Assembly: GCA_030267565.1 (NCBI GenBank)
Contig: BRXU01000001.1
Coordinates: 186,001 to 250,000, forward strand
Reading direction: 5' to 3'
Origin: Pleodorina starrii
Taxonomy: Eukaryota > Chlorophyta > Chlorophyceae > Chlamydomonadales > Volvocaceae
Length of the DNA: 64,000 nucleotides
Below the pieces are notes generated by a model. That model worked only from the letters and a program-made list of their open reading frames with translations, did no database searches and was not told the origin of the DNA. How positions within the stretch are numbered: the first letter of the stretch is position 1; the number at the start of each line of letters is the position of its first letter. Shown piece after piece: positions 11,918 to 22,744 of this stretch. The position numbers and the translations under genes are program-made.

Positions 11918-13019
11918 CTCGACCCCGGGGTGTACGTACACCCTCGGAGGTTGCACTCGCTAGCTCTATAGGTTAACGGGTGTTCCACTGTGGGCGACTC
12001 GCCCTGAGGCAGGACGAGCACCTGGGGCTCTGACCGGGCCGAGACACAGCGCAGGGGCGGGCGCGCGGCTACGTCCGTCTGTCTGTCCCGCCGCATGCGC
12101 CTCACTCCCTCACTCGCGCCAGCCAGGGGCACCCTCCACGGCCCCTGGCCAACCAACTCAGCGGCGCAGACGACTGCGGGCCGCTCTAAGCGAGAGCCAC
12201 GCGAGAGACGTCACACGCCTCAAACGACACCCCTACCAAGACCAGCTCTCACGCACCCCCCGCCTGGCCAGCCTCCTCACGCGCTCACGAGGCTCTAGAG
12301 CTCTACGCAAAGAGCGCCTCCGACCGCCCTCTACCCCTGGGGCAGGGGCCCACGACAACGGGGCGGCACCACCGCAGCCCAAAACCACGAGGCAAGGGAA
12401 TGCCCACCTAGGCCTCCAGACAAGGTCCCTCACGAGAACGAGGGGCTGAGTCCCCTCACCAAGGGCTCCCGCAAAAGCCAGCACAGCAAGGAGCCAACCT
12501 GCCACAACACGAAAGCCAAGGCGCTGCAACAGGAAACGCTCGCTAAGGCACACACCCGCACGTTGGCCCGCAAGGCGGTTTCCTCCTGGGGGCTACAGGT
12601 TCCCCGAGACTGCCCAGCGCGGGGCAAAACAAACACCCACTGCCGCGGGGGGGATGACAAGCCGGCGCTGCCCCCCCCTCGAAAACCCACTACTGGGCAT
12701 GGCTCACAGGCGCTGCCTGCCCTCGCCTACCACGCAGAGAAACCTGCCCCTCCGTCCCTGGCCGCCTGCGGAGCCCAGCACCACCTACCCTCCCTCTGCA
12801 ACCACTCCCTCTCCACCTCACCCTCTCCCCAAAGCGCCGAAGCTACAAGCCTCCCTCAGCTGCCAGGCAGCACAAAACCGCCCCTCACTCCTCGACGGGC
12901 CCCGTCTCCCGGAAAGAGGGTAAACACACCCACTCGCACCAGACAAAGCACACAGGCCTGCTCCTTCCCCTCGACCCCGGGGTGTACGTACACCCTCGAT
13001 GGTTGCACTCGCTAGCTCT
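11918..13019. repeat. 1.1 kb block bounded by 49-bp direct repeats
   Basis: Sequence 11918-11966 recurs at 12971-13019 with a few changes; both contain the palindrome GGGTGTACGTACACCC and end in CTCGCTAGCTCT. The intervening 1 kb is C-rich and low in clear coding signal. It could be a very small direct-repeat element or a tandem duplication remnant. Confidence 0.55.
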
Positions 13020-14067
13020 GTACGTACATACAGCGACACTACGTATCAGGCGGTCCAAGCCATTACCAGTACCGACGACGCTGGCACGGGGTCCCCGAGC
13101 GAGGTTAGTTGCTACAATGTTATGTATAGACGACGCCGGCCCCGCAGACACCCGATCCAACTTTGTGGCCGGGACACGACAACTGCCAATCAAAATGGCT
13201 GCTCCCGGAATGAAATCACGTATGAGAAGCGATTCAAAATGTGACCTGATATACTCCCTATCCCTAACATCCCCCTCTACGAAGCGCAAACGCCAGGATA
13301 CATGGGACCCGCCCCGGACCCCATCCAGCAGCCATCCCACAATATGTACGTACATACGTACATACGTGCTCAAAGCGATCAAAGCGATCAAAGCGATCAA
13401 ACTCGTGGCTGATAAAAAAATAGGAGGGCGGTGCCCTCACCCTGGAATGGGCCCAGAAGCCCCCCCCACTGTAACATAAAAAAAAACATAATACGTACAT
13501 ACGTACATATGTACATACGTACACAAACCAGCACGATACGGATCTGGCCAAGCTTCTCACGGAAGCCGCATGCATAGAGGGTCTGTCACACAACGCAGGA
13601 AGCCATCAGCCTCGGATTTGCGGAAGCCAATAATAACAATACGCCCGACGGAGCCGAGGCGTGTGTTTTGGGAGCAGGAGGGGTCGGGTATTGGGTTGCC
13701 CCAATCCCAGGCCTCTCCCGCTGCCTGCTGAGGAAACCATTTGAGAGGACCTACGCCCTCCATCTACCTCAGGGCACGGACAACTAGGAAGCCCCAGCAT
13801 GCTGCCACGACCTCCCAGACGACGCAGTAAGGGAACTCGACACTATCGTTGTAGCCCGGAGGCCAATGGAGCTTTACCCTCATGTATGTGGAACCGCAGC
13901 TGGCTGGCACGTCAACCCAGAATATTAAAGTCCCACCTCCGAGCGAGTCAGTCCATCTTCGGGTGCGGACCCCTCCGTCTCAAACCAACAGAATCACAGA
14001 CGCGGACACAGTTGTATTAGCTACTACACAGACGAGGTTGTAGACGGACAAGTATGTTAGCAATACC
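13020..14067. other. Unassigned intergenic sequence with short palindromic repeats
   Basis: Contains GTACATAC/GTACGTAC tracts (13342-13370, 13490-13522) and a small AAAGCGATC tandem repeat (13374-13400). No supported gene. Confidence 0.4.
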
Positions 14068-14072
14068 TTACA
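14068..14072 (-). terminator. TGTAA polyadenylation motif of the minus-strand gene
   Basis: TGTAA on the minus strand, about 92 bases after the TAG stop at 14164-14166. It supports the end of the long minus-strand gene here. Confidence 0.4.
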
Positions 14073-14163
14073 TTGCGCCGTATAGCCGTGCGACGCACCC
14101 AGGGGGTCAGGCGACCCGTGCATGCATGCCCCTACCCACGCAGCTGCTGCCATGCACACCTAT

Positions 14164-16077
14164 CTATCTACCATGCACACATGGGCCGCGGGCTTCGTTG
14201 CTTAGTTGGACACCCCGAAAGTGGGCACCACATTCGGCCGGGGGCTCCCCGTGTCCGTCCTTGTGGTGGTGGTACCACGCACACGTAATGAGGTGAAACT
14301 GCCGCGGCTGGGGATGAGAGGCGGGGCTGCTGCCTGCGTGCAGTTTACGTGCAGAGAGGTAGGGGTATGTTGGGACGGACGGCGGGCGCAAAGGGGGTTG
14401 GACCTCGCTCTGGCAGATGCAAAGTTTCAATCAAATTGATGTTTGGCTTGGGAACGAGTGGTTTGGTTCTTGGGGCTCAAAGGATAAGGCTTACCGGTGT
14501 GTTGCTTTGAGCATGTCGTCATGCTATACACGCAGCAGGTTGCTTGATTGCGTACATAAGTTGGGGAGAGTTTGCATCCTATGCTGATGCATGTGCTGCC
14601 ACAGCAAACACCCCCCCTTCATTCCCAGCCCATCCACTCACCTCCAGAAGCAGCCCACAATGGGGCGTGCAGTCTGTATCATCCGCAGCCGCATCCACAA
14701 CAGCGGGCGGCACGGGGCCCTCCAGGGAAGCCCGCTGTGCGAGACCCGGGTGAAACACGGGTGTGATGACGGCGGCGGCAGCCGCCGCCTCGGCTGCCAT
14801 GTCTGCAGCTGGTTTTGCTAAGACTGGCGTGCTGCACCTGCCGCCATTGATTGAGGCAGTACCAGCGGGCGGAGGAGATCCGGTCCTCACCAAACAGCTT
14901 GGCTGCGACGACGAGCTCATTTGTTCATCAGTGTCAGGAACGGCATCAGCCACGGGCGCATTCACACCGTGTGTATCCGCAGCTGACAGCGGCAATGGCG
15001 GCGGTTGTGGGTGAGGAATGCTACCCACAGTGTCAGGGGCGCAGGGATCAGCGGCCGCTGGATGGTTCAAAGTCATGTCATCGATGACCATGTCGCTGCC
15101 ATGAACGTTCGCGGGCACCACTTCTATCATGCACTGCACTGTACTGTCGCCCATTACTGCTGTGCTGCCCACCGCCGTCTCAGGTGCAGAAGCAGAAGCA
15201 GCTGTGACTCCTCCAACCGCCGCTTCGGCGGCAAGGCGGGTGGAGTTGTTGCCCCCGCCGGACATGAGCAAGAGCCCTTCCTCCTGAGTAGCAAGCGCGC
15301 GGCCATCAACTCGGGGCCCTCCGGAAGGTGGCCTGCTGCGGCTGCGGCGGCTACTGCGACTGCTGCTGTCACCAGCATCAACCCCTTCACAGCCAAGCCC
15401 ACTGCCAGCTGCTGCTTGGGTGAACGCGGTGACAGCAGCGACGCCAGGGCCTGTGCTCGCTGCTTCATTAATATCCTGCGTTGCCTGCCGTAAGAGGGCG
15501 CTGTTCGGGTCAGGTGGGCGCCTGCTGCTGCCATCGGACTCCCCAGCTGGTCTCAGTGATGACGAACGAGTCGACCCGCTCCCGGGGCTGCTGGCCTGCC
15601 GCCGTCGCTGCCGTACATATAAGGTAGGACGGAGTGCATGTGTTCGGGATGGAGCGCAGAGGTTTAAACGTTGGCAGCATGCATCAAAAATGCATGTTCA
15701 ATAGTGACAGGAGAAGGTGTGTGGGGTGTGTGCATCTATCAGCCGAGCCCGACATCCATAACAACACATAGCCACACATCTTAAAGGTTGTCGAAAGCAT
15801 ACAAAAGCAATTGTGCTCGAACCCATGAGTAAAGGTATACCTTGGTTTTGCGGTACAGTACGGCAGCGAGCGCCAGCAGGACGAGCAGCAGCAGGCAGCC
15901 GCCGACTGCTGCACCGATTATGATGGGCAGTCTGATCGCTCATCCACCTCTGCTGCTGGTGCTGGAGGCGACCGCGGCCGCACCGCTGCGTTCCACCGGA
16001 CTATCCACGTTGGTCCCCGCGGGGGCGATGTTGCTTCCAGCCATGACGACGGTCGAACGAGTAGTGGAGTTCCGAAA
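14164..16077 (-). CDS. Long minus-strand gene: juxtamembrane, membrane helix and tail exons
   Basis: Exons 16077-15841, 15607-14642 and probably 14298-14164 are all phase 0. The first runs FRNSTTRSTVVMAGSNIAP to SSTSSRGG, then hits TGA at 15942-15940. The frame continues through a strong membrane helix (PIIIGAAVGGC then a Leu/Ala run) and a positive stop-transfer YRKTK. The next exon is a 322-codon Ser/Ala/Pro-rich tail beginning RRRQASSPGSGSTRSSS. A last exon FHLITCAWYHHHKD to a TAG gives a short C-terminus. No kinase or cyclase domain is seen. The tail's fold is unknown, and the TGA would truncate the protein just outside the membrane unless it is a sequencing error or is removed by editing or splicing. 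Confidence 0.6.
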
Positions 16078-16839
16078 CTGTGGGGGGAAGTCAATATTCA
16101 GGCGCATGTATGAGCGGTTGTTTGTCAAATAATAAAGCTAACATGCACGCAAGCAAGACACACGCAAGCAAGCATGGATGGAGCTCTGCTGCTGCTTACG
16201 CTGCCAAGCTCTGCTGAGCACGGGTTACTAACGACTACACGCACAAGTTCAAGTGCGTAAGCAACGGCTTGATAAGATGGGAAGTTGGAGGCGGCAAACC
16301 CCAAAGTTAAGGCCCAAAGATAAAGGTGCACGCTCGGGGATGGTAGGCTCGGCGTTCTTCACACCGATTCGGGCCCGCCCGGAAATGTTTGAGATTTCAT
16401 TTTTGGGCAGGGCCCCAGCGCGAAGCACCCTGGGGGGGCCCCGTCCCTTACGTAGGGCGGGTTGCCCCTGTCCGTGGCTGGCTGGACGGCTGAGTGATGA
16501 CCTACTGTGTGTGGGCTGATGCAGGACGTCCTTGGAAACCGTTACTCGCATCGATTGGTTGTTGAGTAGGCTGTAGTACGTATCTCATGGATGAATACGG
16601 GGCCTTCCCTGACATTCACCAATGGGCTTTCATTCTTTGGTGAGATACAACATAATAAGCCAATCCCCGAAGGGACGATTGTGACTGCGTTTAGGGAGCG
16701 TTTGATGACTGGGTGAGAACACGTGCGTTTAGGTATGGCACCAGGGGTTAACCCTTCGGACTCCGGGAAATAGCCGGGGATTCAGATTGCGAAGTACAAG
16801 CACCACGCAAGCACTACGCATCACGGGGCCGTGGGCGGA
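16078..16839. other. Intron sequence with a GCGCTTCGCGC-type short repeat
   Basis: No supported exon. The segment near 16405-16465 (cagcgcgaagcaccctgg followed by a GC-rich run) recurs in diverged form near 11605, 33640 and 34525, sometimes inverted. Confidence 0.35.
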
Positions 16840-17727
16840 AAGGGGATAGATATATAGCCCTCCATCCGGCGGGGGAGGGGGGATTTCCCCCCCCTCCCGA
16901 CGTGTTTTCAATGGGACGAGGCAACGGGTTGTTATGGCTGGTTGCTCCTGTTCACGTTTTTCGCCTCGATGAATGATGTGCACGTTCTTGTCACATGTGT
17001 GCTTATTTTTGGATGCTTCTAGTACACTCAGAGCCCTACGGTTTCGGAGACAGGCGGTCGTACACTTGAGGTGTTTGTAATATGAATGGAGCGGATCATT
17101 GCCAAACTATTCATGGGTGCAGCTGCGGGTCATGGGGCACAGGCGGGGAATTGCTTGACTGCGCCGAAAATCAGTCATAAAGTGGCTTCCCAGTCATATC
17201 CCAGTCCCACGGCGGTTCTTTATGACTCGTTTCCAGTCATACATGCAGTCATTTAAATATATGACTGGCCCCCGCCATATCGGGTGCTCTTCTTGACTGC
17301 TTTCCATGCATGACCAGGGGAGCACGTTATGACTGGGTTTATGACTTGGAATATGACTGGCGCCCCCTTTATGATGACTGGGTTTATGACTCGGTGTATG
17401 ACTGGGTTTGTGACCGAGAAGACGCTTCATGACTGGGCCTTTTCCCGAGTGGAGCGCATTTGAGCTTACCGCAACTCAATTGCCCCCTTAGACAGGCCGC
17501 TAGTGTCCACTCGGGGAAAGGGTCAGTCATAAATCCATTCATATAGTGACCACCCGGTCATAATCCCAGTCATATGGCCTGTTGACCCAGTATGACCAGT
17601 CATACGTCCAGTCATATGTGACATCACAGTCATAACAGCCGGCTTGCAGTCATAACGTACATTTTGTACATTATGACTGCCCAGTCCAGTCCGGCCAGTC
17701 ATAACCAGCCAGTCATGCCTGGGTTAT
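16840..17727. repeat. Repeat family X, copy 1, dense in CAGTCATA/TATGACTG
   Basis: Aligns with 31020-32155 through shared segments such as GTACACTCAGAG and CCTACGGTTTCGGAG, then a block where CAGTCATA or its complement TATGACTG occurs dozens of times in both orientations. An inverted pair (CCTTTTCCCGAGTGG near 17439 and CCACTCGGGGAAAGGG near 17507) suggests terminal structure. The Gypsy element inserted into this repeat; CAGTCATA motifs resume at 30274. Confidence 0.65.
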
Positions 17728-17987
17728 CGGTCTGTAAGACTCTACTAGTCTTCCCAGGATCTTTCTAAGGTAACTCACCGAGGATCGGGTTAGAGTTCGG
17801 TTCTTATTATGCGGAAGCGTAGATTGTTTACCGAATAGCGTGTTATAGATAAGATACATATCACAGTAGGTGGTATCAACAGATACCGTGTAAGAACATT
17901 GAAGAGTAATTCTCTGTCGTCTCCACGTAGAGCGACGCCTTAATGCGTACTCCAGATGCGTACCATTCCGCAGTACAACTGCTAACG

Positions 17988-18228
17988 CATAATTTTGAGA
18001 CTTCCAACGTCTCAAAATTAGTTTTGGGGCGCAAAAAGTTGGGAAGGCGGAGGGCCGTACGTGTACGGTGGCCCGTTTGCCACCGGTGGTTGCCCGCGGT
18101 TCTGGTTGTCGTCGGTCTTGTTTGTTTTGAGTTTCTTTTCGCCTGTCTAGCTTGGTTGGCTACGTGCAACTGCTTGTCTCTTTCCGCGTTGTTGGCTGGG
18201 GCCCAGACAGCAGCTCTCGTCTGTTTTC
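17988..18228. repeat. A1 repeat of the split-repeat element
   Basis: 241 bp, starting 2 bases before a hairpin: 12-bp perfect stem TAATTTTGAGAC (17990-18001), loop TTCCAAC, complement at 18009-18020. Matches 21337-21577. Confidence 0.92.
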
Positions 18229-18246
18229 TTTTGTAAGAACTTAAGT

Positions 18247-18735
18247 CCATGTATATGGTGCCGAGCTTCAACGATGCAGACCCCGCAGCAGACACCGCCT
18301 GGTTGAAGCCAACGGCGACTGCTGGCATCGTTGACAAATTGGCAGCGGCGTGCAAGCTTTAGTTTGCTCTGCAGCAACGCGGGGTTTCTAACTATGGCGG
18401 AATCCGCCTCTGTACATGGTGACGAGCTCCAACGAAACAGACCCCGCAGCGGACACCGCCTGGTTGAAGCCATCGGCGACTGCTGGCAACGATTGGCAAT
18501 TTGGCAGCGACGGGCAAGCTTTAGATTGCTCTGCAGCCATGCGGAGTTCTAACCATGGCGGAATCCGGTCAGCAGCTATGCGGAGTTCTAACCATGGCGG
18601 AATCCGGTCAGCAGCTATGCGGAGTTCTAACCATGGCGGAATCCGGTCAGCAGCTATGCGGAGTTCTAACCATGGCGGAATCCGGTCAGCAGCTATGCGG
18701 AGTTCTAACCATGGCGGAATCCGGTCAGCACCCTG
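18247..18735. repeat. Tandem duplications inside the split-repeat element
   Basis: An imperfect duplication of about 160 bp (18247-18408 and 18409-18570) ends in five copies of a 39-bp unit (GCGGAGTTCTAACCATGGCG...) from 18541 to about 18735. Confidence 0.85.
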
Positions 18736-18889
18736 CAATTGGAGCCCAGGTGCTCGCGCCGAGCTCGACGCCACATCGGAAAATAATGTAAGTTTTGCTG
18801 ATGGTAAGCCTTGAACCGTTACCTTCGTCTGTGGGCGTCTGCTCGCCTGCACGCTCGTCTATTTCCTGACGGGCGGCCCTGGAAAGAGC

Positions 18890-20010
18890 GCGATACGCGC
18901 TCCCGCCTCCCTCCCTGTCGCGCGGAATGCGCTGCCCCTCCCTCCCTCCCTGCCTGCGCGGAATGCGCTGCCCCCCCCTCCCTCCCTGTCGCGCGGAATG
19001 CGCTGCCCCCCTCCCCCCCCCCCGCGCGGAAGGCGCTGCCCCCCCCTCACCCCCCCCCCCCCCGCGCGGAAGGCGCTGCCCCCCCTCCCCCCCCCCGCGC
19101 GGAAGGCGCTGCCCCCCCCCCTCCCCCCCCCGCGCGGAAGGCGCTGCCCCCTCCCACCCTCCCCCTGCCCCCTCCCTGCCCCCCCGCGCGGAAGGCGCTG
19201 CCCCCTCCCTCCCTCCCCCTGCCCCCTCCCTCCCTCCCCCTGCCCCCTCCCTCCCTCCCCCCTGCCCCCTCCCTGCCCCCCCCCCCCGCGCGGACGGCGC
19301 TGCCCCCTCCCTCCCTCCCCCTGCCCCCTCCCTGCCCCCCCCCCCCCGCGCGGAAGGCGCTGCCCCCTCCCCCCCTCCCCCTGCCCCCCTCCCTCCCTCC
19401 CCCTGCCCCCTCCCTGCCCCTGCCCCCTCCCTCCCTCCCCCTGCCCCTCCCTGCCCCCCCCCCCGCACGGAAGGCGCTGCCCCCTCCCTCCCTCCCCCTG
19501 CCCCCTCCCTGCCCCCCCCCCCGCGCGGAAGGCGCTGCCCCCTCCCCCCCTCCCCCTGCCCCCTCCCTCCCTCCCCCTGCCCCTCCCTGCCCCCCCCCCG
19601 CACGGAAGGCGCTGCCCCCTCCCTCCCTCCCCCTGCCCCCTCCCTGCCCCCCCCCCCCCGCGCGGAAGGCGCTGCCCCCTCCCTCCCTCCCCCTGCCCCC
19701 TCCCTGCCCCCCCCCCCCCCGCGCGGAAGGCACTGCCCCCTCCCTCCCTCCCCCTGCCCCTCCCTCCCTCCCCCTGCCCCTCCCTCCCTCCCCCTGCCCC
19801 CTCCCTGCCCCCCCCCCCCCGCACGGAAGGCGCTGCCCCCTCCCCCCCTCCCCCTGCCCCCTCCCTCCCTCCCCCTGCCCCTCCCTGCCCCCCCCCCCCC
19901 CCGCGCGGAAGGCGCTGCCCCCTCCCTCCCTCCCCCTGCCCCTCCCTCCCTCCCCCTGCCCCTCCCTCCCTCCCCCTGCCCCCTCCCTCCCTCCCCCTGC
20001 CCCCCCCGCG
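18890..20010. repeat. 1.1 kb polypyrimidine minisatellite
   Basis: Almost pure C/T on the plus strand, built of CCCTCCCTCCCCCTGCC-type units interrupted by CGCGCGGAAGGCGCTG. Long open frames on both strands here are a by-product of the missing stops. The G-rich strand should form quadruplex or triplex structures. Confidence 0.95.
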
Positions 20011-20893
20011 CTGAAAGCGCTGGCCCAAGCGCTGATGGCGCCACCCTGCTGCGGGTGATGCCCCGGCCATTTGGTGCTGGCAGTTCTGATGCAGCCGCAC
20101 CCGAGTCCATGGTCCGGAAGGGCTGGGGCACAGCTCAATGCGGCCGCGTGGCAGCGCTATGGGTGCGACTCGCACCGAGGCGGTTTGGAGCTCCACACGC
20201 GACCCAGTCAGCGACCAGCTCGCCACTTGTGCACCGGCAGGCCATGGGGCGGCACCAATTCCTGGCAGCCGGCATCACCGAGAGAGCGCTACGACCTGCA
20301 ACCGGAACGGTGTCCGCCGTGGCGCCACTGGTAAATCTCGACTTGGTGGGGGGGATTTCCCTCGGTACCAACGGCGCAGTTATCGTCACAGCATCCAGCG
20401 GTCGAGGCTTCATGGCTGCTTTCTTGGTTATGCTTGCGCGGCGGCGTATGCACGCACGCGTGTGTGGATGTACGTCGTGTGTGTCTGTCCCTGGGTTCAT
20501 GCGCCTTAGGTAATTAGGCCGGTCTCAGCGCGGGGGAGGTTTTGCCTTGACTCTGGTTCCCTTTTCCCTCCCCCATCGCTAGCCTGGGCACCGGGGTTTT
20601 CCGCAAGAGGGAATCAGAGGTGGCGCATGTGTCTGTTGGTGGCGTGTTATCGGTTTTCGGTTATCGGTTATCGGCGCGTCCACGTTGTTGGTGTTGGCTG
20701 TGCCGGCCGTGGGGCTACGGGCCGCGGTGCGAGCGTCCGGTGGCCGCCATTGCAGGGGTTTCGTGTTGAGGTTATCCAGCAGCACGGTCGCTGGTGGTCC
20801 CGCTCGGTGTTTGGTGACTTGTAGTCCGCAGTGAGGGCGCATGTCCAGGTGGTCGAGGCGATGTAGTGGTTCGGCAGAGCTGGGGACTGGGTT
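20011..20893. other. Unassigned internal segment of the split-repeat element
   Basis: About 880 bases of mixed sequence; I see no reverse transcriptase, recombinase or other domain. Confidence 0.4.
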
Positions 20894-21336
20894 GGGGGGT
20901 GCCGAGTCTCTCGGGCCTCGTGGGGGAGGCCGCGGGAGGGCACTCTTAGACGTCTCCGCGGGAAGCCGGGGGCCCTCTGGCAGGCGCGACGGCGTCGGGT
21001 CGGGCGCGCGCGTCGGTCAGTCGTGAGGGTCCGGGGAGGCTGCGCCCCGCGGGTGTCTCACCCCCCTATCCCGTTCTCCCCTTTTGGGCGGCAGTGGTGG
21101 TAGCGTTTCTTTCTTCGTTTGAGCGTCGGCCGCGGACGGTCAGCTTTGGTCGGGGCTTGGACGCCCCTGGGGTACTGGGTGCAGTCGGTGCAGTCCTGGT
21201 GTGCCGGGCTGGTTTGGTGTTGGGGCCCCGCTCGTAGGAAGGGGAGTCGCCCTTTTGTGTTTAGCCAAGTTGTAAAGGCGTGGGAGACGCACGCTGCGTC
21301 TTTTGCCGATGCCGACGCAGCTTTGCGGCACCAAAG
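20894..21336. repeat. B1 repeat of the split-repeat element
   Basis: 443 bp; near its ends GGTGCCG and CGGCACC form a short inverted pair. Matches 21604-22046 with a few substitutions. Confidence 0.92.
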
Positions 21337-21577
21337 CATAATTTTGAGACTTCCAACGTCTCAAAATTAGTTTTGGGGCGCAAAAAGTTGGGAAGGCGGA
21401 GGGCCGTACGTGTACGGTGGCCCGTTTGCCACCGGTGGTTGCCCGCGGTTCTGGTTGTCGTCGGTCTTGTTTGTTTTGAGTTTCTTTTCGCCTGTCTAGC
21501 TTGGTTGGCTACGTGCAACTGCTTGTCTCTTTCCGCGTTGTTGGCTGGGGCCCAGACAGCAGCTCTCGTCTGTTTTC
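21337..21577. repeat. A2 repeat of the split-repeat element
   Basis: Abuts B1 directly; carries the same terminal 12-bp hairpin (21339-21369) as A1. Confidence 0.92.
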
Positions 21578-21603
21578 CCACCCGCCCACCCTTGAACCCA
21601 AAA

Positions 21604-22046
21604 GGGGGGTGCCGAGTCTCTCGGGCCTCGTGGGGGAGGCCGCGGGAGGGCGCTCTTAGACGTCTCCGCGGGAAGCCGGGGGCCCTCTGGCAGGCGCGAC
21701 GGCGTCGGGTCGGGCGCGCGCGTCGGTCAGTCGTGAGGGTCCGGGGAGGCTGCGCCCCGCGGGTGTCTCACCCCCCTATCCCGTTCTCCCCTTTTGGGCG
21801 GCAGTGGTGGTAGCGTTTCTTTCTTCGTTTGAGCGTCGGCCACGGACGGTCAGCTTTGGTCGGGGCTTGGACGCCCCTGGGGTACTGGGTGCAGTCGGTG
21901 CAGTCCTGGTGTGCCGGGCTGGTTTGGTGTTGGGGCCCCGCTCGTAGGAAGGGGAGTCGCCCTTTTGTGTTTAGCCAAGTTGTAAAGGCGTGGGAGACGC
22001 ACGCTGCGTCTTTTGCCGATGCCGACGCAGCTTTGCGGCACCAAAG
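21604..22046. repeat. B2 repeat of the split-repeat element
   Basis: Right-hand terminal repeat ending GGCACCAAAG, followed by Gypsy LTR sequence. Confidence 0.92.
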
Positions 22047-22168
22047 GAAACAGGTACGGAAAGGTAACGGAAAGGTAACAGGTACTTTATTGGCTCGTTC
22101 CTCCGCCAGGACGTGAGACCAATATAACACTATTAAAATAGCGTTAAGTTCGTGCAAGCAAGCTTACA

Positions 22169-22182
22169 CTCCCCCCCCTTTG
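22169..22182 (-). other. Polypurine tract
   Basis: Minus strand CAAAGGGGGGGGAG immediately before the 3' LTR start, the usual plus-strand primer site. Confidence 0.8.
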
Positions 22183-22744
22183 AAGCGAACCGTCCCCGGG
22201 AGCAGCGTGCCACTTGTGAAAGTGGAACGTCATAATCTCGCAGGTAACCAATATTAAGCAACATGCCTTGGCATTACGTGTGTGCTTGAGCGATCAAGCC
22301 AGATAGAACTCGCTCATTTTGGCAAGGGTGGGTTTCACAAGGGTCCACTTGCCGTTTCCCGTGGTCCGTGCACAGTCACGTATGCCAGGTATTTCGCGTG
22401 GTCTTTTCCCGTGGTCCAGGCATGTGCTTGTTTTTCGCATAGGGACATGTCCCGCGAACGGTCGCAAGCAGCACCAGGCGTACTTTAGGCGGTGTTAACC
22501 GCTTAATTTCGGTCCTCTGTCACGAGACACGTGACAGGCTGCTGTTGAGGCACGTACGACAATGATAGGTGTACTTTAGGCGGTTGCTTAATTTCCATCC
22601 TCATTCACGAGACACGTGAAAGATTGTGCGTACGAGTACGGCAACGATAGGCTTACTTTAGGCGGTGGACCGCTGAATTTCGGACCTCATCCATGAGACA
22701 CATGGAAGGTTGCACGTACCGGGGTTGCGTTAGGGAGCCGCAAA
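22183..22744. repeat. Gypsy 3' non-coding region with three short repeats
   Basis: TACTTTAGGCGGT followed by TTAATTTC... and CACGAGACACGTG occurs at 22481, 22572 and 22654, spaced 82-91 bases. It lies between the pol stop and the polypurine tract. Confidence 0.7.

Larger units (their letters stand above)
17988..22046. mobile_element. Non-autonomous split-direct-repeat element (TOC1/PAT/DIRS-like)
   Basis: Repeat order is A1 (17988-18228), internal, B1 (20894-21336), A2 (21337-21577), 26-bp spacer, B2 (21604-22046). A copies are 241 bp and B copies 443 bp, each pair nearly identical. This A1-B1-A2-B2 layout is the split direct repeat of tyrosine-recombinase retrotransposons such as PAT, Volvox kangaroo and Chlamydomonas TOC1. 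The LTR on both sides resumes without a target duplication, and B1-A2 has the junction expected for joined B2 and A1 ends, sharing a single G with the flanks. No reverse transcriptase or recombinase is present, so it would need help from an autonomous relative. Confidence 0.85.
17733..22168 (-). repeat. 3' LTR of the Gypsy element, split by a 4.06 kb insertion
   Basis: 17733-17987 and 22047-22168 together match the 5' LTR. The right part carries an extra short duplication (ACGGAAAGGTA-type units near 22055-22085) absent from the 5' LTR. Confidence 0.9.

Noticed and set aside
18725..20513. Long Pro/Gly/Arg-rich frames on both strands
   Set aside because: By-product of the polypyrimidine minisatellite inside the split-repeat element.
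17988..22046. Insertion of a second LTR retrotransposon with a TAACG duplication
   Set aside because: The apparent 5-bp duplication lies in a short tandem repeat of the host LTR; the A1-B1-A2-B2 layout and the B1-A2 junction fit clean recombinase insertion better.
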